A stretch of DNA of 64,000 nt, taken from Pararhizobium sp. YC-54 (GTDB taxonomy: Bacteria > Pseudomonadota > Alphaproteobacteria > Rhizobiales > Rhizobiaceae). The translations under genes and the position numbers were made by a program. The stretch spans positions 1-64,000 of the forward strand of contig NZ_JAOYTH010000013.1 in assembly GCF_025847205.1 (NCBI RefSeq). Reading direction: 5' to 3'. Every line of letters starts with the position of its first letter. Position 1 is the stretch's first letter. A model generated the notes under the pieces. It was not told the DNA's origin, ran no database searches, and saw only the letters and a program-made list of their open reading frames with translations. Below, piece after piece: positions 25,937 through 35,028 of this stretch.

Positions 25937-27298
25937 ATGGGAACGACTGAAACTGGAATAGTGAGCGGGCGCCTGTCTCCCGTCGAATACGAGAAGAATT
26001 TTTCCGACCTGCACCCGCCGCTGGATGAGCACGAAGCGCTGGTCGCCTCCGACCGCTGTTACTTCTGCTATGACGCGCCGTGCATGACGGCCTGTCCCAC
26101 CTCCATCGATATCCCGCTGTTCATCCGGCAGATATCGACTGGAAACCCGCTCGGGTCGGCAAACACCATCTTCGACCAGAACATTCTCGGCGGCATGTGC
26201 GCCCGCGTCTGTCCCACCGAAACGCTCTGCGAACAGGCCTGCGTGCGCAACGATGCCGAGCACAGGCCCGTCGAGATCGGCCGCCTTCAGCGCTATGCCA
26301 CGGATATCGCCATGCGCGAAAACCGGCAGTTCTATCAGCGCGCCGAACCGACAGGAAAATCCATCGCCGTCATCGGTGCCGGACCGGCCGGCCTTGCCTG
26401 CGCCCATCGCCTTGCCGTCAAGGGCCATGACGTCGTCATCTACGACGCCCGCGAAAAGGCCGGCGGCCTCAACGAATATGGCATCGCCACCTACAAGGCT
26501 GTCGATGATTTCGCCCAGGCCGAAGTCGATTATGTTCTGGAGATCGGCGGCATCGAAATCCGCAACCGCATGATGCTCGGCCGCGATTTTTCGCTGAGCG
26601 ACATGCTGGCCAGCCATGACGCTGTATTCCTCGGCCTTGGTCTTGCCGGCGTCAATGCGCTGCGCACCGAGGGTGAAACCGCAGAAGGCGTCGAGGACGC
26701 CGTCGATTTTATCGCCGCACTCCGGCAATCGGAAACCAAGTCGGACATTCCCGTCGGCCGCAGGGTCGTGGTGCTCGGCGGCGGTATGACCGCAGTCGAT
26801 GCGGCCGTGCAGGCCAAGCTGCTCGGCGCCGAGGAGGTGACCATCTGTTATCGCCGCGGCAAGGAGAACATGAACGCCTCCGAGTTCGAACAGGACCTTG
26901 CTGCCGCCAAGGGTGTCACCATCCGTCACTGGTTGCAGCCCAAGCGCATCATTGCCCGTGACGGCAAGGTGGCCGGCATCGAGCTCGACTATACGACAAT
27001 CGCCGATGGCCGCCTGACGACCACAGGCGAAACCGGCGTCATCACCGCCGACCATGTGCTCAAAGCCATCGGCCAGACGTTCGAGGCCGACGGCCTCGGC
27101 ATCATCGCGCTGCAATCCGGCCGCATCGTCGTCGATGGCGAAGGCCGCACGTCGCTTGAGCGCGTCTGGGCCGGCGGCGACTGTGTTCTCGGCGGCGAGG
27201 ACCTGACGGTTTCGGCCGTGGCACAAGGCCGCGATGCCGCCGAATCGATCAACCACGTGCTCGCCGCTGCATCGCAGCCGGCCGTTGCCGTCGCTTGA
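25937..27298 (+). CDS. preT: Dihydropyrimidine dehydrogenase (NAD+) small/electron-transfer subunit
   Basis: A 453-residue protein of the GltD-like type. N-terminal cysteine clusters (RCYFCYDAPCMTACP and GGMCARVCPTETLCEQAC) bind two [4Fe-4S] clusters; then FAD-binding VIGAGPAGLACAHRLA and NAD-binding VVVLGGGMTAVDAA. PreT passes electrons between NAD(H) and PreA in uracil/thymine reduction, the first step of reductive pyrimidine breakdown. preA follows after 14 bp. Confidence 0.93.
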   Translation: MGTTETGIVSGRLSPVEYEKNFSDLHPPLDEHEALVASDRCYFCYDAPCMTACPTSIDIPLFIRQISTGNPLGSANTIFDQNILGGMCARVCPTETLCEQACVRNDAEHRPVEIGRLQRYATDIAMRENRQFYQRAEPTGKSIAVIGAGPAGLACAHRLAVKGHDVVIYDAREKAGGLNEYGIATYKAVDDFAQAEVDYVLEIGGIEIRNRMMLGRDFSLSDMLASHDAVFLGLGLAGVNALRTEGETAEGVEDAVDFIAALRQSETKSDIPVGRRVVVLGGGMTAVDAAVQAKLLGAEEVTICYRRGKENMNASEFEQDLAAAKGVTIRHWLQPKRIIARDGKVAGIELDYTTIADGRLTTTGETGVITADHVLKAIGQTFEADGLGIIALQSGRIVVDGEGRTSLERVWAGGDCVLGGEDLTVSAVAQGRDAAESINHVLAAASQPAVAVA

Positions 27299-27312
27299 AG
27301 GGAGAATGAACA

Positions 27313-28626
27313 ATGGCTGATCTGCGCAACAATTTCGTCGGCATCAAGTCTCCGAACCCCTTCTGGCTGGCGTCGGCACCGCCGACCGACAAGGCCTACA
27401 ATGTCGAGCGCGCCTTCAAGGCGGGCTGGGGCGGCGTCGTCTGGAAGACGCTCGGCGAGGAAGGCCCGCCGGTCGTCAACGTCAACGGCCCGCGCTACGG
27501 CGCGATCTGGGGTGCCGACCGCCGGCTTCTCGGCTTGAACAATATCGAGCTCATCACCGACCGCGACCTCTACACCAACCTGCGCGAAATGAAGCAGGTG
27601 AAGATGAACTGGCCGGATCGCGCCCTGATCGCCTCGATCATGGTGCCCTGCGAGGAGAATGCCTGGAAATCGATCCTGCCGCTGGTCGAAGAGACCGGCG
27701 CCGACGGCATCGAGCTCAACTTCGGCTGTCCGCACGGCATGTCGGAACGTGGCATGGGGGCTGCGGTCGGACAGGTGCCGGAATATATCGAGATGGTCGT
27801 GCGCTGGTGCAAGCAGTACACCCGCATGCCCGTCATCACCAAGCTGACGCCGAACATCACCGATGTGCGCAAGCCGGCCCGCGCCGCCAAATCCGGCGGC
27901 ACCGATGCCGTGTCGCTGATCAACACGATCAATTCGATCACCTCGGTCAATCTCGATACGTTCTCGCCGGAACCGTCGATCGACGGCAAGGGCAGCCATG
28001 GCGGCTATTGCGGCCCGGCGGTCAAGCCGATCGCGCTCAACATGGTGGCCGAGATCGCCCGCGATCCCGAGACTTACGGCCTGCCTATTTCCGGCATCGG
28101 CGGCATCACCACCTGGCGGGACGCTGCCGAATTCCTCGTGCTCGGCGCCGGCAACGTCCAGGTCTGCACGGCGGCAATGACCTACGGCTTCAAGATCGTC
28201 CAGGAAATGATCACCGGTCTTTCCAGCTGGATGGACGCCAAGGGCCATCGCACCCTTGACGATATCTGCGGCCGGGCGGTGCCCAACGTTTCGGACTGGC
28301 AGTACCTCAACCTCAACTATGTCGCCAAGGCTCACATCGATCAGGATGCCTGCATCAAGTGCGGCCGCTGTCACATTGCCTGCGAGGATACCTCGCACCA
28401 GGCGATCACCCAGTTCGTCGATGGCAAGCGGCATTTCGAGGTGATGGAAGACGAATGCGTCGGCTGCAATCTCTGCGTCAACGTCTGCCCCGTACAGGAT
28501 TGCATCACCATGGTCGGCCTTGAGCCGGGCGCACTGGACGAGCGCACCGGCAAGGTGGTCGATGCGAACTACGCCAATTGGACGACCCACCCGAACAATC
28601 CGATGGCCCGCCAGGCCGCCGAATAA
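27313..28626 (+). CDS. preA: Dihydropyrimidine dehydrogenase catalytic subunit
   Basis: A 437-residue protein: a dihydroorotate-dehydrogenase-like FMN barrel (about 1-330; FGCPHGMSERGMG, KLTPNITDV, GIGGITTWRDAAEF) with two C-terminal [4Fe-4S] motifs CIKCGRCHIAC and CVGCNLCVNVCP. Reduces uracil and thymine to dihydro forms. A TCAGCCGC..GCGGCTGA hairpin at 28646-28678 follows the stop and may end the preTA transcript; the remaining gap to 28865 shows nothing else. Confidence 0.93.
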   Translation: MADLRNNFVGIKSPNPFWLASAPPTDKAYNVERAFKAGWGGVVWKTLGEEGPPVVNVNGPRYGAIWGADRRLLGLNNIELITDRDLYTNLREMKQVKMNWPDRALIASIMVPCEENAWKSILPLVEETGADGIELNFGCPHGMSERGMGAAVGQVPEYIEMVVRWCKQYTRMPVITKLTPNITDVRKPARAAKSGGTDAVSLINTINSITSVNLDTFSPEPSIDGKGSHGGYCGPAVKPIALNMVAEIARDPETYGLPISGIGGITTWRDAAEFLVLGAGNVQVCTAAMTYGFKIVQEMITGLSSWMDAKGHRTLDDICGRAVPNVSDWQYLNLNYVAKAHIDQDACIKCGRCHIACEDTSHQAITQFVDGKRHFEVMEDECVGCNLCVNVCPVQDCITMVGLEPGALDERTGKVVDANYANWTTHPNNPMARQAAE

Positions 28627-28865
28627 TCAGGAAATACAAACCGTGTCAGCCGCTTCGCCGAAAATGCGAGGCGGCTGATCGTCATTCAAAGCGGCGAAGA
28701 ATCTGCCGTGAACCGTGGCGCGATTTTACGGGAATGACGCAGACAAGGTATTGGACACGAAATTGCGACGATGCGTCCACAAAAACGTGCGTTGCCCCTT
28801 ACCGCGAACTCGTCAATAAGAGGGAATGACGAGACGCGGCGTGGCCGCCAACACCGGATGTCTGC

Positions 28866-30533
28866 TTGAAGATCGCCTCCTCACGAACCCGCAAAAGGCT
28901 GCACCTCCTGACGGGCGCCTGCCTGGGCTTTTTCCTGCTGACGCATTTTTCCAACCACGCGCTCGGCCTCGTTTCCGTCGAGACCATGGAAGACGCGCGC
29001 CGGATTTTCAATTTGGTCTGGCGAAGCTGGCCGGGCACGGTGCTGCTTTACGGATCGCTGCTCGTTCACTTCATACTCGCCCTTGAAAGCCTCTACCGGC
29101 GGCAGACCCTGCGCATGCCGGTCCGCGAAGCGTTGAAGATCATCTTCGGCCTTGCCTTCCCCTTCCTCATAGTCGGGCATGTGGTCAGCACCCGGGTCGA
29201 GTGGATGATCACCGGCTACGGTGACGGTTATTACCAGGTGCTGCCGCTGCTCTGGTCGGATACCTTCATCGCCACGCGACAATCGCTAGCGCTGATCCTC
29301 GCCTGGGCGCATGGCTGCCTGGGCGCATGGTTCTGGATGCGCGGCCGCGACTGGTATCCGCGCTATTTCTTGTTTTTCTATTCGTTCGCCGTCCTCGTCC
29401 CGCTCCTGGCCCTTCTCGGCTTTGCCGCGGGTGCCCGGTCGCTGGAGGTCGGGATACCATCGACGAGCTGGTTCATGCCAGCGCGTGCCGCACCCGAAAC
29501 CATGGGACAGATCAGGACGGCCATCACCGCCGCCCTGCTCGCCATGATCGGCGGAACCTTGATCCTGCGCGCCATTCCGGTCAGGGGAAAGATCCGTATC
29601 ACCTATCCTGATCGTGCCATCTCGGTTGCAAAAGGTTTCAGCGTACTCGAGGCAAGCCGCGCTGCGGGCATCCCGCATCTGTCGATCTGCGGCGGACGTG
29701 GGCGCTGCTCGACATGCCGGGTGCGGGTGACGGAAGGCCTGGAGCGGCAGCCACCGGCCAACGAAGCAGAGCGGGCAACGTTGAACCGTATCCGCGCGCC
29801 GGACAATGTACGCCTTGCCTGCCAGTTGCGGCCAAACCACAATCTGTCGATCTCGCCCATTCTCGGCGGCGACAATGTCGGCCTCAGGGCAAATCCGACC
29901 GAACAGGAAGCAGCCGGCCGCGAACGCCGCATCGCCGTGCTTTTCTGCGACTTGCGCGACTTCACGCTGCTCGCCCAGAAACAACTGCCGTTCGATACCG
30001 TCTTCCTGCTCAACCGCTATTTCGAAACCATTGGCGAGGCGGTGGAAGCCTCAGGCGGGGTCATCGACAAGTTCATTGGCGACGGCGCTCTGGCGATCTT
30101 CGGGCTGAACAACACAATCGAGGAGGCCTGCGCGCAGGCGCTGACGGCGACGGCGCGGATCGCCAAGGGCATCGATGTCCTCAACCGCAATTTCACGAGC
30201 GAGCTGGACAAGCCGTTGCGCATCGCCATGGGCATGCATGCCGGCCCGGCAATCATCGGCCAGATCGGCTATGGCAAGGCGTCGTCGCTGACAGCCGTCG
30301 GCGACACGATCAACGCGGCAAGCCGTCTGGAAGGCTTTGCGAAGGAGTATGACGCCCAGCTCGCCGTTTCCGCCGATCTGGTGCGCTATGCCGGGCTCAA
30401 GGTCGATGATCGTGAAAGCTACAACATCTCCATACGCGGCCGTGCCGGCACGCTCGAAACACTGATCGTCCAGAACGCAGTGGAGGTTGAGGCCATGTTG
30501 GAGGCGAACCGCTCGCCGGATATACCTGCATGA
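28866..30533 (+). CDS. cyaC: Membrane adenylate cyclase with diheme anchor and [2Fe-2S] domain (CyaC type)
   Basis: 555 residues from a TTG start (no in-frame ATG or GTG between it and the upstream stop; weak ribosome site). Order: six membrane helices (about 12-235) carrying His27/31, His68, His105 and His149, suited to two b hemes as in succinate-dehydrogenase-like anchors; an adrenodoxin-type ferredoxin domain (about 240-335; Cys275, Cys281, Cys284, Cys319); and a class III cyclase catalytic domain (about 350-535) with metal-binding Asp362 (VLFCDLRDFT) and Asp406 (FIGDGALAIFG). CyaC of Sinorhizobium meliloti, a quinone/redox-responsive cyclase, has the same heme anchor. It sits alone between preA and the RutR-like gene; a link to pyrimidine catabolism is not evident. 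Confidence 0.9.
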   Translation: MKIASSRTRKRLHLLTGACLGFFLLTHFSNHALGLVSVETMEDARRIFNLVWRSWPGTVLLYGSLLVHFILALESLYRRQTLRMPVREALKIIFGLAFPFLIVGHVVSTRVEWMITGYGDGYYQVLPLLWSDTFIATRQSLALILAWAHGCLGAWFWMRGRDWYPRYFLFFYSFAVLVPLLALLGFAAGARSLEVGIPSTSWFMPARAAPETMGQIRTAITAALLAMIGGTLILRAIPVRGKIRITYPDRAISVAKGFSVLEASRAAGIPHLSICGGRGRCSTCRVRVTEGLERQPPANEAERATLNRIRAPDNVRLACQLRPNHNLSISPILGGDNVGLRANPTEQEAAGRERRIAVLFCDLRDFTLLAQKQLPFDTVFLLNRYFETIGEAVEASGGVIDKFIGDGALAIFGLNNTIEEACAQALTATARIAKGIDVLNRNFTSELDKPLRIAMGMHAGPAIIGQIGYGKASSLTAVGDTINAASRLEGFAKEYDAQLAVSADLVRYAGLKVDDRESYNISIRGRAGTLETLIVQNAVEVEAMLEANRSPDIPA

Positions 30534-30601
30534 CCGGCGGCGGCAACTTTCGACGGGATGCTGCGCGGCGCCCTATCGCGAAACGGCCGCTGTAGCGCCG
30601 C

Positions 30602-31252
30602 TCACGCGCTGCCTTCCTTAATCTCCAGACCGCTGACGAACAGCTGTTCGAGAAACCGTGCTGCGTCTTCAAAGCGCCCTTCGCCGGAGCGCTCGTCTCC
30701 GAGCACGCCGCGCACCTGGACGTCGAAATCGGCATAGTGCTGCGTGGTCGACCAGATGGCGAAGATCAGGTGATAGGGGTCGCATTTGGCGATTTTGCCG
30801 GCCTTTATCCAGCTGCGGATGACCTCAGCCTTCTCATCGACAAGCAATTTCAAAGGCCCCTTCAACTCATCCTCGATATGGGGAGCACCCTGCAGGATCT
30901 CATTGGCAAACAGCCGGCTTTCGCGCGGAAAATCCCGCGCCATCTCCAGCTTGCGGCGGATATAGCTGCGGATTTCCGAAACCGGGTTTCCTTCCGCATC
31001 GAACTCGCGCAACGGGTCGAGCCAGCTGTCGAGCACCCGGTCGATCAGCGCCCGGTGCATCGCCTCCTTGGTGCGGAAATAATAGAGCAGGTTGGGCTTC
31101 GACATCCCCGCCACTTCGGCGATCTGGTCGATGGTGCTGCCACGAAAGCCGTGGGTTGCGAACACGTCGAGTGCTGCCTCCAGAATCAGTTCTTCCTTCT
31201 CCTCCTGGATGCGGGTTCGCCGTTGCGTTCGGGCTGCCCTCGGAAGTACCAT
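30602..31252 (-). CDS. rutR: TetR-family regulator, RutR-like
   Basis: 216 residues. HTH: ILEAALDVFATHGFRGSTIDQIAEVAGMSKPNLLYYF; the C-terminal domain (LDPLREFDAEGNPVSEIRSYIRRKLEMARDFPRESRLFANEIL..GAP) matches RutR, which senses uracil. Divergent from the ureidopropionase gene, with a RutR-box-like site between, so it probably represses the pyrimidine genes until uracil is present. Confidence 0.88.
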   Translation of the reverse strand: MVLPRAARTQRRTRIQEEKEELILEAALDVFATHGFRGSTIDQIAEVAGMSKPNLLYYFRTKEAMHRALIDRVLDSWLDPLREFDAEGNPVSEIRSYIRRKLEMARDFPRESRLFANEILQGAPHIEDELKGPLKLLVDEKAEVIRSWIKAGKIAKCDPYHLIFAIWSTTQHYADFDVQVRGVLGDERSGEGRFEDAARFLEQLFVSGLEIKEGSA

Positions 31253-31389
31253 CTTTCCCCCAGTCTTCTCACCAATCGCCGCCTGCGCGCGGCGTGAAAA
31301 CGTCCGAAAACCGCATGATCCAAAAATTCGGACGGCACCGACGTTTTTTCTGTTTTTCGTCTTGAGTGCGGCAACGGAAGTTGTAATGT

Positions 31390-31405
31390 TTTACCAACCG
31401 GTCAA
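31390..31405. promoter_or_regulatory. RutR-box candidate
   Basis: TTTACCAACCGGTCAA matches TTGACCA-N2-TGGTCAA at all but two constrained positions. It lies in the 288-bp divergent gap (31253-31540) between the RutR-like gene and the hydrolase gene, so it can control both. Confidence 0.65.
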
Positions 31406-31540
31406 ATTATCAGTCAGTTCAAACTCAAACGCAACGGCTGATCGCAGGGCAATCGAAAAAACCAGATGCCCCGATTTGACCACGGGAACGATGGGATGCA
31501 CCGATAAGTGCCTCCCCTAAAAAGAATGAGGAGAACCGTC

Positions 31541-32794
31541 ATGACTCATGCACCGGGCGAGAACATGCGCGTCAACGCCGACCGTCTGTGGGACTCACTG
31601 ATGGAGATGGCGAAGATCGGCCCCGGCATCGCCGGCGGCAACAATCGCCAGACACTGACGGACGAAGACGGCGAAGGCCGCCACCTGTTTCAAAAATGGT
31701 GCGAAGACGCCGGCATGACGATGGGCGTCGACAAGATGGGCACGATGTTTGCCACCCGCCCCGGCACCGACCCCGATGCCCTGCCCGTCTATGTCGGCAG
31801 CCACCTCGATACCCAGCCAACCGGCGGCAAATATGACGGCGTGCTCGGCGTACTCGGCGCTCTCGAAGTCGTGCGCACGATGAACGATCTCGGCATCAGG
31901 ACGAAACATCCGATCGTCGTCACCAACTGGACGAATGAAGAGGGCGCCCGGTTCGCGCCGGCCATGCTGGCCTCCGGCGTCTTTGCCGGTGTCCATACGC
32001 TCGACTATGCCTATGAGCGCAAGGACCCCGAAGGCAAGACCTATGGCGACGAGCTGAAGCGGATCGGCTGGCAGGGCGACGAAGAGGTCGGCGCGCGAAA
32101 GATGCACGCCTATTTCGAGTATCATATCGAGCAGGGGCCGATCCTCGAGGCGGAGGAAAAGACCATCGGCGTGGTGACGCACTGCCAGGGCCTCTGGTGG
32201 CTGGAATTCACCCTGACCGGCCGCGAAGCCCATACCGGCTCGACGCCGATGAACCTGCGCGTCAATGCCGGCCTTGCCATGGCGCGGATCATCGAGATGG
32301 TTCAGGGGGTTGCCATGGAAAACCAGCCGGGCGCCGTCGGCGGCGTCGGCCAGGTATTCTTCTCGCCGAATTCCCGCAACGTGCTGCCGGGCAAGGTCGT
32401 CTTCACCGTCGACATCCGCTCTCCCGACAAGGCCAAGCTCGACCGCATGCGCGCCAGGATCGAGGCGGAAGCGCCGAAGATCACCGATGCGCTCGGCGTC
32501 GGCTGTTCGATCGAAGCCATCGGCCATTTCGAGCCGGTGACCTTTGATCCAACACTGGTGACCGCCGTTCGCACCGCCGCCGAAAAGCTCGGCTACAGCC
32601 ACATGAACCTGATCTCCGGTGCCGGCCACGACGCCTGCTGGGCCGCCAAGGTGGCGCCTGCCACCATGGTCATGTGCCCCTGCGTCGGTGGCTTGAGCCA
32701 TAACGAGGCGGAAGACATTTCCAAGGAATGGGCGTCTGCCGGCTGTGATGTGCTGTTCCATGCGGTGGTGGAGACGGCGGGGATTGTGGGGTGA
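31541..32794 (+). CDS. Beta-ureidopropionase / N-carbamoyl amino acid hydrolase
   Basis: A 417-residue M20-family amidohydrolase (HyuC/PydC type). Metal site residues appear in GSHLDTQPTGGKYDGVLG, TNEEGARFAPAM, HIEQGPILE and GAGHDACW. Cleaves N-carbamoyl-beta-alanine (or the aminoisobutyrate analogue) to beta-amino acid, CO2 and NH3, the third step after PreTA and HydA. The allantoate amidohydrolase family is close, but context favours ureidopropionase. ATG 31541 follows GAGGAG; an in-frame start at 31508 is rejected. Confidence 0.88.
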   Translation: MTHAPGENMRVNADRLWDSLMEMAKIGPGIAGGNNRQTLTDEDGEGRHLFQKWCEDAGMTMGVDKMGTMFATRPGTDPDALPVYVGSHLDTQPTGGKYDGVLGVLGALEVVRTMNDLGIRTKHPIVVTNWTNEEGARFAPAMLASGVFAGVHTLDYAYERKDPEGKTYGDELKRIGWQGDEEVGARKMHAYFEYHIEQGPILEAEEKTIGVVTHCQGLWWLEFTLTGREAHTGSTPMNLRVNAGLAMARIIEMVQGVAMENQPGAVGGVGQVFFSPNSRNVLPGKVVFTVDIRSPDKAKLDRMRARIEAEAPKITDALGVGCSIEAIGHFEPVTFDPTLVTAVRTAAEKLGYSHMNLISGAGHDACWAAKVAPATMVMCPCVGGLSHNEAEDISKEWASAGCDVLFHAVVETAGIVG

Positions 32795-32808
32795 AGACTG
32801 TGGTCGTG

Positions 32809-32992
32809 GCCCCCTCATCCGGCCTTTCAGGCCACCTTCTCCCCGCTGGGGAGAAGAGGGCGTTTGCCGTTCTCACAAGGTCTATCTTTGCCTCTGTGCT
32901 TTCGAACCTATCCGTGATGCACGGGGCGAGCACGAGTCCCCTCTTCTCCCCAGCGGGGAGAAGGTGGCCCGAAGGGTCGGATGAGGGGGGCT
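32809..32992. repeat. RIME1-like inverted palindromic repeat pair
   Basis: Two inverted copies (32809-32871 and 32936-32992) of the rhizobial intergenic element containing CCCCTCATCCGGCC and CTTCTCCCCGCTGGGGAGAAG, separated by about 64 bp. Each copy is itself palindromic. This matches RIME1-type elements spread through Rhizobium, Sinorhizobium and Agrobacterium genomes. The right copy ends 4 bp before the next gene and supplies its G-rich ribosome-binding sequence. Confidence 0.8.
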
Positions 32993-32996
32993 TCCG

Positions 32997-33443
32997 GTGA
33001 ACGCGCAGAAGAACAACGACATCACCAAGCGCCGCAACGGAATAACCGCCAAGGCACGTCACCTGCGCCAGGAAGAGACAGAGGCTGAATACAAGCTCTG
33101 GAATGAACTGCGCAATCGCCTGCTCAACGGATACAAGTTCACAAGGCAAGTGCCGCTCGGAGCTTATGTTGCCGACTTCGTCTGTCGCGAAAAAAGCCTT
33201 GTGATCGAACTTGATGGCGCGCAGCATTCAGGCTCGCTTTCCGATTTAGTTCGAACACGCTGGCTGAGCGAAAACGGCTATTCAGTCTTGCGCTTCTGGA
33301 ATGACGAAATTCTGAGGGAACGGCGCGCGGTTCTCGACACCATACTCGCAGTCCTGTCCGGCGAGATTTCGGCACGCTGCGATGCGACCCGCTTTTCGCC
33401 TGCCGGATCCTTTGCGAACACCAAAGAGGTAACACGACAATGA
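32997..33443 (+). CDS. DUF559 (very-short-patch-repair-like) nuclease-fold protein
   Basis: 148 residues. Core: LRQEETEAEYKLWNELRNRLLNGYKFTRQVPLGAYVADFVC, then LVIELDGAQH and RTRWLSENGYSVLRFWNDEIL, the DUF559 pattern related to Vsr and the restriction-endonuclease fold. Function of the family is unproven. GTG start at 32997, with GAGGGG in the adjacent repeat as ribosome site. It overlaps hydA by 4 bp (ATGA), although it has no obvious role in pyrimidine breakdown; probably captured together with the repeat. Confidence 0.8.
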   Translation: MNAQKNNDITKRRNGITAKARHLRQEETEAEYKLWNELRNRLLNGYKFTRQVPLGAYVADFVCREKSLVIELDGAQHSGSLSDLVRTRWLSENGYSVLRFWNDEILRERRAVLDTILAVLSGEISARCDATRFSPAGSFANTKEVTRQ

Positions 33444-34894
33444 CCACAGTCATCAAGAACGGCACCATCGTCACCGCCGACCTCACCTACAAGGCGGACG
33501 TCAAGATCGACGGCGGCAGGATTGTCGAGATCGGGCCGAACCTTTCGGGCGATGAGACGCTGGATGCGAGCGGCTGTTACGTCATGCCCGGCGGCATCGA
33601 TCCGCACACCCATCTCGAAATGCCGTTCATGGGCACCTATTCCTCCGACGATTTCGAAAGCGGCACGCGCGCGGCCCTGTCCGGCGGCACGACCATGGTC
33701 GTCGATTTCGCGCTTCCTTCGCCCGGCCAGTCGCTGCTTGAAGCGCTGACCATGTGGGACAACAAGACGTCGCGGGCCAATTGCGACTTCTCGTTCCACA
33801 TGGCGATCACCTGGTGGAGCGAGCAGGTCTTCAACGAGATGCAGACCATTGTCCAGGACAAGGGCATCAACACCTTCAAGCACTTCATGGCCTACAAGGG
33901 CGCGCTGATGGTGGACGATGACGAGATGTTCCACTCGTTCCAGCGCTGCGCCGAGCTCGGCGCGCTGCCGCTGGTGCACGCCGAAAATGGCGACATCGTC
34001 GCCCAGATGCAGGCAAAGCTTTTGGCGGAGGGCAATAACGGTCCGGAAGCGCATGCCTATTCCCGCCCTGCCGCCGTCGAGGGTGAAGCGACCAATCGCG
34101 CCATCATCATCGCCGACATGGCCGGCAGCCCGCTCTATGTCGTGCACACCTCCTGCGAACAGGCCCACGAAGCCATCCGCCGCGCCCGGCAGAACGGCAT
34201 GCGCGTCTATGGCGAGCCGCTGATCCAGCATCTGACGCTGGACGAGAGCGAATATGCCAATCCCGATTGGGACCATGCTGCCCGCCGCGTCATGTCGCCC
34301 CCGTTCCGCAACAAACAGCATCAGGATTCACTCTGGGCGGGCCTTGCCGCAGGCTCGCTGCAGGTGGTCGCGACCGATCACTGCGCCTTCACGACAGCGC
34401 AAAAACGCTTCGGCGTCGGCGATTTCACCAAGATCCCCAACGGCACCGGCGGCCTTGAAGACCGCATGCCGATGCTGTGGACCCATGGCGTCGCCACCGG
34501 CCGCATCACCATGAACGAATTCGTCGCCGTCACCTCGACCAACATTGCGAAGATCCTCAACATGTATCCGAAAAAGGGCGCGATCCTCGTTGGCGCCGAT
34601 GCCGACATCGTTGTCTGGGACCCGAAGCGTTCGAAAACGATCTCGGCCGCCTCCCAGCAGTCGGCAATCGACTACAACGTCTTCGAGGGCAAGCAGGTCA
34701 CCGGCCTGCCGCGCTACACGCTGACCGGCGGCGTCGTTGCCATCGAGGAATCGACCATCAAGACCCGCGAAGGCCAGGGCAAATTCGTCAGCCGCGAACC
34801 GTTTACCGCCGTCAACAAGGCGCTGTCGACCTGGAAGGACATCACCGCGCCGCGCAAGGTGCAGCGCAGCGGCATTCCGGCAAGCGGGGTGTGA
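33440..34894 (+). CDS. hydA: Dihydropyrimidinase
   Basis: A 484-residue cyclic amidohydrolase. Zinc ligands in GGIDPHTHLEMP; the carbamylated lysine in FMAYKGALMVDDDE; and ATDHCAF with the metal-binding aspartate. Opens dihydrouracil/dihydrothymine to N-carbamoyl-beta-amino acids, the second step of the pathway. Start overlaps the DUF559 stop, giving translational coupling to an unrelated gene. Confidence 0.93.
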   Translation: MTTVIKNGTIVTADLTYKADVKIDGGRIVEIGPNLSGDETLDASGCYVMPGGIDPHTHLEMPFMGTYSSDDFESGTRAALSGGTTMVVDFALPSPGQSLLEALTMWDNKTSRANCDFSFHMAITWWSEQVFNEMQTIVQDKGINTFKHFMAYKGALMVDDDEMFHSFQRCAELGALPLVHAENGDIVAQMQAKLLAEGNNGPEAHAYSRPAAVEGEATNRAIIIADMAGSPLYVVHTSCEQAHEAIRRARQNGMRVYGEPLIQHLTLDESEYANPDWDHAARRVMSPPFRNKQHQDSLWAGLAAGSLQVVATDHCAFTTAQKRFGVGDFTKIPNGTGGLEDRMPMLWTHGVATGRITMNEFVAVTSTNIAKILNMYPKKGAILVGADADIVVWDPKRSKTISAASQQSAIDYNVFEGKQVTGLPRYTLTGGVVAIEESTIKTREGQGKFVSREPFTAVNKALSTWKDITAPRKVQRSGIPASGV

Positions 34895-35028
34895 TGGTGA
34901 GAGCGGCCGGCCGAGACTCAATTCTTGACGCCAGTGGGGCCAGCCGCCACGCTGGAGGCTTTACAATAAGTATCGATGTCGTTTTTCCCGCTTGTGGGTT
35001 TACAGCTAGAGAATGCAAATCGTGAGAA

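Noticed and set aside
25853..27313. 486-codon open frame on the minus strand
   Set aside because: Antisense to preT, which has complete Fe-S, FAD and NAD motifs.
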